From Pomacea canaliculata (Eukaryota; Mollusca; Gastropoda; Architaenioglossa; Ampullariidae), in the NCBI RefSeq assembly GCF_003073045.1, contig NC_037595.1:5506227-5570226 (forward strand): 64,000 bases of DNA. Reading direction: 5' to 3'. The notes under the pieces were generated by a model. It was not told the origin of the DNA, made no database searches, and saw only the letters and a program-made list of their open reading frames with translations. Position numbers and translations under genes: made by a program. Below are positions 47,255-61,000 of this stretch, piece by piece; the stretch's first letter is position 1, and every line of letters begins with the position of its first letter.

Positions 47255-49896
47255 GATAGGGGAATGTGGAGTACCCGAAAAACCTTCTCCGACAGCTAGA
47301 CTGGCGAACGAGTGCTATAAATAAGATATTGTAGTGTTCTTATATGAGATTTGAACCCCTGACCATACGACGACATTTGTGACCTGCGTGTCGGATTGCA
47401 AGGCTGGCCTAGAGATTTTTTAATTTTGCAAGTCGTTTGCCCTTTCCATTCACAGATTTGCAAGACGGAGGGTTCTGTGTACCGCATTGGAGAAAAGGGC
47501 GTTGACTACGGCATGAGCAAGATATTGGTTGGAGGGATTGTTGTATAATTTGTGGCATCATATTGTTCTGACATTTGCACCCAGTCCTGACGAGATAGAA
47601 AAGTCAGGCAGGGTTTTGATTCAAGTACATTTTTCGTATGACTTTTCACTGTCAGTTGGTTGATTTAGTATTAAAGTGCTTTCACCTTGGGGTGCCTTTG
47701 CACTATGGGGGGAGAGATAGTGGAGAAGGGAACCAAAGTCCCCCAGAGAAACCCGTAATTCAATCCTTGTAAACTAGAAAGGTCTAGAGTCATGCATGGT
47801 AAGAAGAGGCACCATTTCTCTTTCGGCATACAGGTTTCCCCTCTCATGTGTTCATCCACTTGTAACCGATTAAAAGCTTTCAAGCACGATCGTGCATGCT
47901 AATTAGCGAACTCTCCTGTTCTACCCGGCCCATCCATCCTACCTCCATCTAACCGCCATTCCACCCACTCACCCTTAGGTCTCTTTGGTGTGTGCGGACA
48001 CAGCTGTGACGCGGTCGTTTTCGAGCCTAGCGGATGAATCGACATGCGTCAGCTTGGCAATGACGTAGCACGATCGTGACGACTGACTTTAACGTCACAA
48101 ATACTGGTAACTACTTACTGGCAACTTGTAACTGTTCTCGCATGCATCAGCACTTTTCTAGCATGCAGATCCCGCCAAACTATCAACCGCCGGCTCCGCC
48201 AAAACCAAACAACGCCGGACTACTGGCCCTCTACACACATATTGAGTAAGTAGAAGCAAATTATTTTTCTTTCGTTTTCGATTTTTCGAAAATAAGTAGC
48301 CTGACGAAAAAGGCATCGCCAGGTTCAATGTCGTTTCATAAGTTACAACTCGTGTTGTTTGCCGTCTGCCTGGAAGACAAATCACGGGGAGAGTAGTCTT
48401 ACTTTGAATAGGAAACAGTTTGTGCAGATGCGAAAATTTGAAAACAGTTTGCCTTTTGCATTTCTTTTCTACGGTAATACAAAAGAAACTGGTTGGTGGA
48501 CAGGATTTGATTTCTGTCATGGATGCTTTCAAATTTTGATTGATTAGTGACTCAAACTGCAAAGAAAGTAAAAGCGTGTCCTTGTGAGTGTCACACCACA
48601 GTTGACTGCAAGAGTGGAAAACGACTTTTGCAACCTCCCCAGTGTAGGCAGTTGATCAAAAAGACGAGAAATGGCATTGTGATTGACAGCATAGGGTTCT
48701 TGTCGCAGTTTATTTGAAAAGAGACCAATAATTTCTTCGATGTGTGTCATCCTTATTCCTCCGGTCTGATGCTTTTGTAGAGGTAAATGGCTAAGCAAAG
48801 TGTTATGCCTAGATTTTTATCAGCCGTAAGTACAGAAAATCTAAAGTGAGATGAAAATTTACAGAACTTGGGTGGAATACACTCTTCTCTCAACTCGGTA
48901 TACCTACGACAACCAAGTACAAAGTAAAGTTCGATCTCATCACAGTAATATAACAAATTGCATAGAGAACTGCTGTTTAAAGTACCTAAATTTAGGACAC
49001 AAGATTCGTCTAAATCTGGCTAAGGTTTCTCTAAAACCTGTATGTCTGAGGTCAGAGAGATATGCACTAGTTGTATGGAAAAAATGTTCGAGAATATTGT
49101 CAAATACATCTGCCGCTTGATATGATATATGTCAATGCAATCAAATTACGAATAAAATGCCCTCTAACATTTTTATATCGCGGAAGGAATGAACGCGCGT
49201 GCAAGGATGAGAGAGCGTGAATTGGGAAAGAGTAAGTGACGAAAGTTTTCAGAATGCGTGTATGAATGAGTTTAAAAGAGGTGATCAAACTGATTAAAAT
49301 AGTCATCTCTCTAGTGTAACTCTGCTTAAAAATAAAAAAAGAGAGAATGACTGAATGACTGAATCGCTCACTAACTCACTCATTCTGCTTTGCAGAATGG
49401 TACACTACTGGCATCATTTCAAGATGGAATGGATTTGGAACCTGCTGTTGAGACAAGATTCGGTGTGAGATGGGCCTTGGGCCATTTGAAACCTCAGCCA
49501 CATCTTCCCCGTGAGTATTTTAACAGGCTGGGGTCGTATTTAAATTATGCACTCAAAGATCCAGAAATGTGAAAAGTTCAACCCGCTGCTTCTTTCATAT
49601 TCTCACTTTGAAAACAGGGTTTTCCCTCTTCAGGGCTAGAATAAAGAATAGCTGTTTGCTACCCTTGTTAATGAACAATTGTCATAGTCATGGTCATTAA
49701 AATTGCCAATGTCATTGTTCTAATTGCTACTGCAATTGCAATTATATTTTTATTGCCAGTGTTATTTTAGCGGTACGTTTCATTAACAAAGGTCATTGTA
49801 ATTTTCAGGGTCATTATTGTTAGGTTAAGCATTCTCTCTGTCACACACACACACACAAAGACTGTGTGTCGCTTAACCCACGTGCAAAACCCGCAG

Positions 49897-50023
49897 AGGG
49901 CAAGGTTCCAGCCGGAGCAGCTGCGCACCCAGGAAAAAAGCTTTTAAAAAGACTCGCTACCCCGGGGTTGGTGTCCGCGAGTCCCTGGCACGAAGGACCG
50001 GGCTGTCAGCAACCAGGGTACAG
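49897..50023 (+). pseudogene. Paired-class homeobox exon fragment, copy 1
   Basis: After an acceptor (AACCCGCAG) the sequence reads RARFQPEQLRTQEK, then, one base out of frame, AFKKTRYPGVGVRESLARR and TGLSATRVQ, ending at CAG|GTAGGC. This matches the paired-class homeodomain from its N-terminal arm to helix 3 (consensus FTPEQLEELEKAFxKTHYPD...LAxRTxLxEARVQ|VWFQNRR). The donor falls at homeodomain position 46/47, the classic intron site of this class. One extra A in an A-run causes the frame break. The rest of the homeodomain (VWFQNRR) was not found nearby, so this is probably a gene fragment. Confidence 0.7.
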
Positions 50024-50875
50024 GTAGGCACAGTAAACCGGTCCAACGCGTAGTCCAGAGGTTCTCAAACTATTTCGGACCGCGGACCACTTTACTTAAG
50101 TACAAAATATGGCAAACCACCAAGGCCTAAAAATCACTATGTACTATGAATTTCAAATTTAAATTGCCGGATTGCCGCATTTGTTTCATTACAATTCAAA
50201 ATTAAATGTACTTTTGTGACAGTAGTACAAATTGCAAATTACAAATTGCAATTATGACACCAATCGTCCGACATTTTTAATGACTTAAGACTTGAATCCT
50301 ACTCCCCTGAAAAAATGGACGAAGGTTTGGGCAAAGTTTTTACATGACGCTTATGTTGGAACTTAATCACACCAATTTTTTCCCGGTTAAAAACAACACT
50401 AAAGCACGTCTTACTTTTGTTTGAACAGTTTCCATAGACATCGGGCAGCTTTAACAGCCACTTGCTGCCGTCTTGGACCTGCGCACCCAGGAAAAAGCCT
50501 TTAAAAAGACTCGCTACCCCGGTGTTGGTGTCCGCAAGGCCCTGGCAAGAAGAACCGGGCTGTCAGCAACCAGGGTACAGGTAGGCACAGTAAACCGGTC
50601 CAACGCGTAGTCCAGTGGTTCTCAAACTATTTCGGACAGCGGACCACTTCACCAATCGTCCGACATTTTTAATGACTTAAGACTTGAATCCTACTCCCCT
50701 GAAAAAATGGACAAAGGTTTGGGCAAAGTTTTTACATGACGCTTATGTTGGAACTTAATCACACCAATTTTTTCCCGGTTAAAAACAACACTAAAGCACG
50801 TCTTACTTTTGTTTGAACAGTTTCCATAGACAGCGGGCAGCTTTAACAGCCACTTGCTGCCGTCTTGGACCTGTC
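49921..50875 (+). repeat. Local tandem duplication of about 558 bp carrying homeobox and hAT-end sequence
   Basis: Copy 1 is 49921-50478 and copy 2 is 50479 to about 50875. Both contain the homeobox fragment, then CAGTGGTTCTCAAACTATTT or the CAGAGG variant with GCGGACCACTT (a hAT-type end), then a shared block from CACCAATCGTCCGAC to CGTCTTGGACCTG. Copy 2 lacks about 165 bp after the hAT-type end. Confidence 0.85.
50479..50580 (+). pseudogene. Paired-class homeobox exon fragment, copy 2
   Basis: Direct repeat of copy 1, uninterrupted from LRTQEKAFKKTRYPGVGV to RKALARRTGLSATRVQ, with the same CAG|GTAGGC donor. Its 5' part (RARFQPEQ) is missing because the duplication junction falls just before it. 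DNA-binding helix 3 is cut at the intron, and no downstream homeobox exon is seen. Confidence 0.7.
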
Positions 50876-53800
50876 CTGTGGCCAGTGACCCCTGACCCAC
50901 GTGACCCTGTGTCTCCGTTTTTCGAGGCTGTTCCCCAGACTACAGCCCGCTTGGGTCCTCGTTGAAGAACCATGTGGTCACCATAGTAAGTTGCCAGCTG
51001 CAGAGCACCTTGACCTGAAAGTCATGCTTAGCTGTGGAAGTCGTAATTTACATATTTTACTACTTTACCTTCCAAATGTACATCTAGAAAAAGCAACTCA
51101 CGAATACCTTACATGCTCTGTGAGTGTGTATGTGTGCGTGGGACATACACCAATAACGACGACCACCACCCCTTCCCGTGCGAACGTCGTTATGACTCAG
51201 CACAAAGGGGAGGCCAACTGAAAACTCTTATCTTGACTAGTAAAAGGAACCTTGGAGAACAAATTCCGTTATCCGACATATGGATACGTAATGTAACATA
51301 CATGTAACCGCCATATTAAAATGCATCTTTAATATAAACACCGAGGGTGGTGTACTTTGAAAGATTCACCCGTAGGATCAGATCTTTTCTTGCATGTGGT
51401 GTAAACTCACCGCTTTGACACAGAAAGTAGAAGATGAAAACGCAAACCAGCAGCTGGCGAGGCGCCAAAATATACAAATGCAAAATTGAGATTAAAGACT
51501 TGAAACGTTTTTTAGTCTTAAGGTACAAAAATTTAATCTGATTTAACAATTGTTTATTTTATTTTACATTAGTAGTGAAGTTAATATTGAAAATTCATTT
51601 AATATATTTGAGTTCTTTCGCAGGTTGCAATCAGTCCAATCTTCATAACCGCTGACGTCGAGACAGTCCGGATTTCTCCTCACATGAAAAGTTTCTCCCC
51701 AAGTTTCTAAAGACTCAAAGTGCTACTCGTAGTTCCTTTTTCTTTAAATTCAGAACTTCTGAATATTTCAATTAATTCAAGTTCCAACACAGAGAAAATA
51801 GTAAAGAATCTGAAAACAGTGACGGCTTTTGTCTTTTCACCGTTTTGAGATTACAGTTGCATGTGTATGTGTACCAGTCCGAATATCTAAATTTATGTTA
51901 CTTTCTGTCAGTCTGTCTCTATACGTATAAGGCCATTCACGTCTGTCGTGCCTGTTTCTCGACTGTTGCCTACCTGGTTCAAGATGTGTAGTTTTCCTCC
52001 ATAGGCTCCATTGCCCATCAAAAGATATTTAAGAAATACACGCATATTCCAGAAACAGCTCGTGGTTCTATATTTGGTGGTCAAGACTTCCATCTTCGAA
52101 TCGGAAGCCTCATGTATGACTGCCTCCACCACTGTTAACAGCGTACGTGTTACTTCACAAGCAGTCAACGACTTCTTATAAACTGTTTCCTCGGGGTTTT
52201 TTCTTTACCACGGGACATGGCTGTTAGGCTCATGCCCCCAACCTGGAGGACCAGAGATCGCGCTTCGTCTGGTCTCTGCCTTTTGCCATAACCAGAATCA
52301 GCATGGCGATCATTCTCGACACGACTGGCCCTTCCCATGGGACACCGAAAAAGTCTACCTGACCGCGAAAATGTGCTAATTCTCCAGGGACAATGCTCGT
52401 CTACTGAAGGATATTTGTTAGTTTTGCAGTTCTCCTGACGTTAGTTGTCGATATCACATTATTAAATGAACCTTGAATCTTGACATGTGAAGCATTTAAT
52501 TTTGCATCTTAAAAAAAATGCCATGTTCACTTAATGCAGAGTGGCAAAACAGATCGCTTCACTCGTCTGACTTATGGCCCGTGCTTGCTCTCGGTGGTCC
52601 CGGCTACACCAGGGGACACAAATAACATGCAGCATAACATTCTCACAAGTCTTTAGTGTCTACAGGTAGAAAGTGGTCACGATGGGCGTAATGCAAGGGA
52701 AATAACTGCAAAATCTCTTAGTCCCTGATGCTATCTATTTTCTTATTACTTCCCTTGCATTGCATGGGAAAGGAGCTTCGCTTCCACCACTTGTATATCT
52801 CTGGACTTCTGCCAGTTTGCAGAGACAATCTAGCGATTTAATATCCGAAACCACGCTTAAATTGTTGAAGTCTGCAATAAACCTCCACTTCCCACGAATT
52901 TCAGCTGAAAACTGAAAATTCAACACACTGTACGGTAAGGCTTGCGCTTTTGTACCTCCGTCAACACGAGAGTTCGCATCGTCTGCTCTTTCTGTTTCGT
53001 GTTGATAATTAAATCGGATGCGAATTCATTTTAGAAGTTAACGCTGAAAAATTTGTCTGCAAGCAGTCCAGTAAACTTATACGTCCGTGCAGTCACCTTC
53101 ACAGTCCATCGTCGCAAACAACGACATTGAATTATATATGCATTACGACGTTTTGGTCAAAGGCAAACAACATAATATTTAAGATGTCAAAAAATCTACT
53201 GCACTGTCAGTTGTATAATAGTATAGCATGTACAGTACATAAGACCTAATAATTTATAGTAAATAATGACGTTTGTCTATGATAGTCGCACAACCTCAAC
53301 ATGAACTTTGTTTAGCGACGTCAATGGTAACAATGCAGTGGTCACGTGAGTTGTATGCTCCAGAAAGTCTGTGAACTTTCTTTTTCCTAGTTATTTTTAA
53401 TTGGCTTCAAAGAAAACCGTAATATTGGTATAAACTCGTATGCTATATCGAAGAATGAAATTAATCGTTCTCCGATTCACTTGTATCAAATATAAATTAA
53501 AATACATAAAAATTGGAGAATTTATACGAATGCTCGTGATTAGACAACTCGTGCAATGCAATCCTGAGAATGAGTGTGTGAGCTTAGCACGTTAGGTGTA
53601 AATAAATGCGTTCTGCTGTTGTTGGGTTTTTTTAAAAACCCACACAATGAATTGTGCTTCAAGTTAGTGATGCTCAGATATCAGCTACCTTCTGTAGCAG
53701 CAATCAAACGCGCTAATAAAATACCAGCCACGTCTGATCAGCAAAAAATATGCGCGCCATCTCTGTAATCTCTTGAACAAGGCAGACACCTGCTGTGCTG

Positions 53801-54854
53801 TAACCTCTTTTTGAGAGTGCGCTCCCTTATTTATTTATTTTTTGTTGTTGCTGTAGACAGGTATGACATCTGTACAACGTCAGATTTAGCATGACTAGTA
53901 TACATCATCGATTCAGCACGACCAGTGTAAACTTCAGATTACCGACCAGTGTGCAAGAACAGATTTATCGTGACCAGTCTACAACATAACATTTAGTATG
54001 ATGTGTGGGCTGTATCAGATTTTTCACACTTTACATGCTGTAAACGTGGCGTCATATCGACAGCAATTGACTTATTGACTCGCCGGTCGGCCGGCTGGTC
54101 GGCTGACTGGTTCGCTGGTTAACTGTCTGCTTGGTGAGTGATTAATTAGACTATTTTTAGAGCGAGAGAGTGATGTGCACCGAGCCAGCGCCGCTCTTTT
54201 CTGGCCCACTTCATACGCAGACCGAGTCCAAGCCATAAAGTAGAAGTGCGTTTTCCCGCGTCATTACATTTATAGGATGGCCATCACAGGAAATTACACG
54301 CCGCCAGAATGGTCCTTCATCACTGCTTTATGGCAGACCTCAAAGAAACACTCGGCATTATGCTCAGACATACTTTGCGCAGTCGCCGGAGTTATCAGCC
54401 CCCTTCGTTGCAGTTATCGGTCTTTTCCTCTTCTTTTTTTTGTAAACTGCGGGTCGTTCTGCCGGTAGGGTCGTTGTGGACTCGGAAAATGTTCGCGCCA
54501 AGTGCTTAGAGGAGATTGAACACGGTCACAACGATTTGCTGGCAAAGCAGTAAGTAATAAAAGAAAGAAGGAAAAAGGGAGAGGGAGGCTGCTAGATTGT
54601 GGGGAGCGTTCAGAGTACTGTTCGCCTGTCCAAGTGAGCCTAATGTCCCGGACCGCGACTTTAACGTCTCGGAGCAAGGGACCGTTTTTTAGTCAGCAGA
54701 AATCAGCAGAAAAGGAGAGCTTTCACATGCTTTCGTCTGAAGATCCTATTTACTGCCTCCCATATACCATGCTAAACTATCTCCAAATATGAATACATCA
54801 GAGGAAAATGAAGAAGACGACGTCGGTGGAGAAGAAAGATGAAAAACAAAAGGG

Positions 54855-55050
54855 GGGAGGGGATTAGTGTTTTACGCCGAACCAGCAACCAAGGCTATAT
54901 CACGGCAATGTAGCCAGCTCTGTAAACAGATGGAGTAAAAGAATAAACATGCAGTAACAGAATAGCGTGCCGGAGACGAGAGCTGAACCCAGGACAGTCA
55001 ACTCTCACTATATCAGTGGCAGGCGCTAACCGTTGCTCTACCGGACAGTC
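54855..55050 (-). repeat. tRNA-derived SINE
   Basis: The reverse complement has a tRNA-like head with an A box (GTAGAGCAACGGTTAGCGCC) and a B box (GGGTTCAGCTCTC). It ends with a conserved-looking tail, GGTTGCTGGTTCGGCGTAAA followed by ACACTAATCCCC. The head resembles a diverged tRNA and the tail resembles 3' ends of invertebrate SINEs. It is a different family from the 20.8 kb SINE. Confidence 0.7.
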
Positions 55051-58000
55051 CCAGATGAAAAATAAAGACGTGAAGGAAGAAGGTGAGGAAGAGAAGGAGA
55101 CTGAAGAATGGCAAGAGGAAGATCCAGCCAGGCGACATAGCTGTTTACAGCTGTATACAGCTCCGTACACTGGGCGAGAGAGCTATTTACCGCTGTTTAT
55201 AGCTCCGTGCACCGGGAGACCTTGGATGAATACAAGAGATTTTTTCTGAAATAACATTCCACAGCTCGGAAGGGTTTCTCCAAACGGGTTCTAAAACGTA
55301 TGCGAAAACACAACCATTTGTATATACATATAGAATCGTTTGTCAGCACATTTTTCGTGTTATTACAATGGCTTTTCCTTTTCTACTTTTGCTCTGTTAT
55401 CACTTTATAGCTAAAGATGGTGGAGTTTCTTTGAACGGTTCTCTGCCTTGGAAATATTTTATCAACTAATAAATGATATGTTTATTTAAGTGATGATTAC
55501 TACCAGAGAACGCTTGAGCTATTTTTTAGTATGACCAGTGGCGAGCGACATGTCCCTCCATTTTCTGAGTGGCTGTATTTTTTTGGAAAGGGGGAAATAT
55601 TTTTTTGCTTCTGAAATAGATTGGTCATCTTTTACATGCATACACAGTTAGTCTCTTGATCTTTAATGTTAATATCTATTCACTTTAAATTTCTTCAACA
55701 AAACAAGCGCACTGTATTTCCTTCCACAAAGTCTGTGTGTTTCACTTCAAATCCTCCTATGTATTCATTCTCAACCGGACAAACGTCCATGGGACAAACA
55801 TCGTCGAACCAAATTGTGAACATTGTGTGATCCTAAATAGTAGTATTTAGTTTCACACGATGGAGTCTTTTTTCACACCAATTCCTCCTACTCTTAGTCC
55901 TTGTTATTTCGATCCTCTTTACGTTTTCTGTATTTGTTTCAGTTGATCATCAGCACTGTTGTTTATCCTTCCGTAGTCACAATCTTTGATCTTTTTTTAC
56001 CATGCAGTATTTAGTGTCTTTGGTCTTTGACAACGCTATGTGTTAGACAGTCTCAGGGAAAAAAAAACTGTTTTGGAGTCGAACATCTGGAACTAAGTTA
56101 ACAAGCATTACAACATGATCTCCGCTCTTCATACACTAATTAAGGTTTGCGTGTATGTACGTTTGGGTTCGATCCAGAACGCGCAAACACGTCTGACTAG
56201 TCACGTGACCCACCGCCTGTTTGATCCAGCTTCTATACCAACGCCATAGTACGCCGTAAATCATAGCGAAAAGCCAGCAGCTGCCTGGGCTATCCATGCA
56301 TTCTGTTTCATCTGAAAAACAGCATTCGATTTTGTATGATTGCAAGCTCCCGTGGCACTTGTAAATCTCCCGAAATCTCTGATGTCGTCTGCTTCACAGC
56401 CCCGGGAAAAATGCAGGGGCAAGCCACTCTGCCTGCGGGATTGAAAGGGGGAGAACTAGGAGGGGAGAGGGAGAAAAATCGTGTTTGGTGTTCTCGTGCC
56501 GTTCAAGCTTTTGGGTCGCAGGGGCTAATTAAGATGAATTAAAGCAAGGGCACTTTTTTAAAAATCCAATTTTGAGCGTGGGGCTGGTTGCTGGGACATG
56601 TTTCTTTCAGGAAGCACAAGGGCCTTGTGATGAATGGGATCAAAGAACGATTACTCTGTCCAAATCGGGAGGGACGAGTTTTATGTCCCTTTATCTGTGG
56701 AGAGCGAAAGAAGTCTGCTTTTCATGCCTTTTATCGGTATTTCGTTCTTTTTTTCTTTTTTCGCTCATCTCAAAAGACCAATGTTTTTGTGGATGCATGC
56801 ATTACAGTTTTATAACGGAGCCCTATATCCATCTGGCTTCAGCTTCATCTCTTTGTTGTGTCTGTGTTTGTGTTTCTGATATTTTCTCTCTTACAAAAAT
56901 GAAGCTCGTTTTATAGATTGAACAGCGCTCACAACGATCGCTGCTTATTAGAGGAACCTCTCGCGATCGCTTCTGGCTCTATTGCCCATGGTGGTTTGAT
57001 TTTTCAGTTGTGGGTAGTTTTCAGCAGTTCGCTTCGTGGTCACAGCGGTCACCTAATGGTCATCAGTAGATCCCTGCACACCACCACCGTCGCACCTTGT
57101 TGGCCCGTCACTGCCATCCTGGCACGCTGGTTCGCCATGAAATCAGCCGCCCCCCAGAGAGCTGATTCGCACACTGAGAACAGGAGAGATGGAGGAGTGT
57201 GTGTGGGTAGGGGGGCTAACAGCGTCACTTCCCAACTTATCGCTTGAGATTTTTTTAAAAAAAAGCGACTTATCGCAGATCGCATGATGTCAGGGCTGCG
57301 CAGCCACATGGAGCCTGGAGGCGGTTGTCGTGTGGTGGTGGTGCTGATCGTGGTGGATGTGGCGTCTGTCGAACACGTGCCTACAGCGATCATAGAGATG
57401 ATAGGAGCTGGGTGGGGTAGATGGGAAGTACTGGCTGGTGGGGGTGGTCCTAGGCAGAATGGGAGAGGAGACGTCCACGGAACTGTTGCGTTATGACGGG
57501 GCTAGCTACAGCGCCGTGGGCAGACGGCCGTGGTTAGTTCTCTTTGATGTGGCGCCAGGGGTCTCTGCGGTCCCTGGACAAATTCGCCTGGCAATTTAGC
57601 CGAAAAGACATAAAATGGCAGGCGGGCGTAATCCAGGCCGTGCGGCCACCAGTTTAGCGCCAGCAGCCAGAGGGCGCTTTGGTCTCTGTCCCTCGTCTGC
57701 TTTGCGAACGGTTGTAGCTGTGGTGGGAAGGAAGGATGGAAGAGAGGGGAGAGGGATAAAGTAATTTTCTGTTGCGAAGGCGAAGACCATGATGCAGTGG
57801 TTGTTACGTAGATCACGTGACGGAACTTCCATTAGGAAGACAAGCCTCTATCTCACTCTCGCCAACGGACGTATTGTGACACACGGTGTTCAAAAGAACT
57901 TAATAAGTCCTGCTGAGCATCTCCCGCACTGAACCAACCACGTCAGATCATTTTTGCCTTGTGGCGACGAGAGAGAGAGAACAGAAAAGGGAAGAGAGAG

Positions 58001-61000
58001 AGAGGAAGAGGGCAAGCGGTTTCCATGGCTATGAGAGGGTCTACCTCGTGTCCGGCAGTTATGGCGACCGTAGCTCGCTGTGAAGCTCTGTATCTCTCCA
58101 AACAGACATTTGCGGAGCTGTTCCCCAGCACTAGGCTGCCAGCGGCGGCGGAGAAAAGCGACAGCAGACAGTGGACACTTACAACGAAATAAAGTAAAAG
58201 AAGATACTGGCGGCACATGTCGTCAGGAAAGCACTTTTGCCTATTATGGGCAATAACCCTGTACATGACGACCAGTCCAGTCTTTGACATTCGTAAGTCA
58301 GTTCTTCCTCTGGCCACCGCGGCGTCGACTACCTTTCAAGATGTGTTATTTGGTGTTGATTGGTGACTTGCTGGATTAAAAAATTTTGTGTGGCAGTAGT
58401 TTTTGTCATAAGTACGAGCAACCCAGTTTATAATTAATACATTTATTTAACATGAAGCTATAACGGGGAACACTTCGCCAGCGATTGGTCCCCAAGACAT
58501 CCACCGTCTAAAATTTCTGGCGACCGCTCGACCTGTCGGACCTGGTAGCCGGGTGCCTTTGCTACAGAAGACAGAGAAAGGCAAGACGATAGCGGATACA
58601 TAACACAAGACCATGATTTATGACCTACAACACTTCTTTATTAAATTTACTACAACAAGTTAAATACCTGCTCCCTAACCTTAGTCTAGAACCCGGCTCC
58701 TACAATTTTACTTTCACAATCTGGCATCCTCCCTGCGGCGCACCTCTCAGTCGTCCCTTCATCTCTCTCTGAAGGATAAAAAAAAAATAGAGAGATTTCC
58801 ACGTGTCTCCTGTTTTTATAAACATATACCGGTTCTTTTGAAGTGTGTAGTCAACGCGTGGTCATATGGTCAGCCCTGTTTGGCTAAGCCCTGTGGAAGG
58901 ACACACAATGCAAGATTACTAAATAACTCTCTCCACTGCTCGTGCTCACTCATTCACACATTTTCTCAACACATCAATAAAACAACATCAAAAGAATAAA
59001 TAACAAAACGAATTTTCATTTTATTTTCTTTTATTTTAATCTGTACAGTTTTGGGGCCATCTGATTGATATTAATTTCGCCAGAACAGGCGGCAAATTTA
59101 AGGACTTTCAAGAGCCGCAAGTCTTCAAGAGTTTTAGTGTTTCTCGCTGTTTCTCTGGTAACTCTGGTTTCTGCACACAGCCATCAGAAATAGTGACATA
59201 AATAAGCTGCATCTAGAAAAGAAACAGCAATTTGTTGTGAAATAACATGTTATGAAAAAATTAACCTATCTCCCTTAGTTACGATTTTTTGAAATTAGAA
59301 TCAGTTTAATTTAAAACTTTATATAAAACACTTTATTATTTACAAGTGATCGAAATTACTAACAACTCCTATCATTACACAAACTTAAGCAGCAGTTGAT
59401 TCTTTTGTATTCTTTAATTGTATTGCTGTATTGCTTTATACATATATATATATACACACATACCAACAAACACAGACATCGTACAGGAATTGAAGTAAGT
59501 CTGTAGATGCCCCTGTACCTTGTCGGGCCCTTCGGGGAACAGACACGCGGAATGGACGGAGATGTTGTAATGAAGCCACTGCCTCTGGCTAATTAAACTC
59601 CCGACATCCTTGACACCCATGCCGATGCATGCGTGTATGTAATACACTTACACTAAATTGCTAACTAACGATTTCCCCATTGACTCCGAGCCCCTCCAGC
59701 GATCGTACTTAATAAACAACCAGCACAATTTACTGTAGCATATGGAAGTTATTATTAATATGGTCGAGAGCTTGTCCAAATATTGGCACCAAGATTTCGT
59801 TCTGCTGGTTCTCTAGGTTCTCGTTAATCTTTCCTGCTGATAGCACAAATAACAAGTGAATCAACGACCACCTTGAATCAACAACACCCCGAGCACATTT
59901 GTCCTTCATACATTCAGTCGGCGCTTAGCCTTATACACAATCATGCTTCTTGCGGAGTGGAGGGCCCTCCCGGTGCTCGTTGAAGAATTTGGTGAAGCGT
60001 GGAATGTTGATTCCCTCGTCGATAATTGATGCCTTCACACTCGCACTGACACGCAAAGAACGTGCTGTAGGGATTCAGACCGACTGTCCACGTGACCGGT
60101 CCCCTAGCAACAGCACGTCACCCTAGGTCGTGACTACTTTAGGGAGCAGAACAGGCGTATTCATCAGTTCTTACGAGGATCTACAGTAACAGAAGATGTA
60201 ACAGTCAGTCCTCCATTGCTGGCCGATCTCCGAGGACGTAGTTGTGAAGCGAGAGTATAAGTAGTTTCCCGAGGTCGGGAAAGTCAACTCTTGTGAAAGT
60301 CAACTCTTGTTCTCGGAGTTCGAAAGCGATGTCCAGACCTCGTGGTCACTGCTTCATTTTTTTTTACGACATCTTTGCCACCGTTACGGCTCCAGGGGTT
60401 ATAACAACATCTGCAGTCTAGACAACCGCTCCCCATGTTGTCCCAGGACAAAGACTTGCCCTCGGTTCATGACCACAGCCCCTGGGGAGTTAATGGGCAG
60501 CGGGATGGTCACTGGCACCGTGGCACGTGTCTCGCGACGGTTTTGTGACGCGCATCGACAACCGCGGTGTCGTTCCTCGACGTAACATCCCGTAACCCGC
60601 CACCCGCCACCCGTGCTCGGCGTCTGCTCGTCCGTTTGGATGCGCTCGCACGAATCGTAGGCAATGCTTCAGTGAAACAACAACGATCGGGTCCGACTGT
60701 TATCTCATGACATATATTCACTTCACAGGTCTTGTGTCTTTCTTTGTTTTGCTTAAAATTTTTTATGTGTGCGTCTATCTCAGATGATGTTGATGTTTAT
60801 TATTATTACGGAAGTGCAACAGATATAGTGATGGAATGGCAACATCATTTATTGACCACAATGAAAATCAGAACAGGGGGTACGTATCACCCAATCAGGA
60901 GTTTACTGACTGCCGTACACAAACCAGACAACAAAAGAACTGTTTGTGTGTCTTGTTGATAAATGTATTCTTTTACTGAGCTACACGATTTCCGCGTTGC

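Larger units (their letters stand above)
45814..53012. repeat. Tandem array unit 3 (about 7.2 kb, rearranged)
   Basis: Begins like units 1 and 2, then is interrupted by a hAT-like element (45953-47254). It follows the other units to about 49270 and resumes matching them at about 51461-53012. The middle (49270-51460) is replaced by different sequence with homeobox-exon fragments. It has an additional segment at about 52393-52690 and ends at TGTTGATAATTAAA before unrelated sequence. It is slightly more diverged at its right end than units 1 and 2 are from each other. Confidence 0.9.

Noticed and set aside
54277-54677. Overlapping open frames near 54.3-54.7 kb on both strands
   Set aside because: Low-complexity composition and no family resemblance.
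56918-58317. Several 100-124 codon open frames in the CpG-richer stretch
   Set aside because: Open frames on both strands are expected in GC-richer DNA, and none shows motifs or plausible exon borders.
58480-58790. LTR-like stretch on the minus strand (AATAAA followed by a GC-rich segment)
   Set aside because: No matching partner repeat, primer site or coding remains were found in the window, so a solo LTR cannot be supported.
60307-60721. Open frame with several Cys, and its antisense partner
   Set aside because: No domain pattern and no nearby exons; the antisense frame is equally open, which argues against coding.
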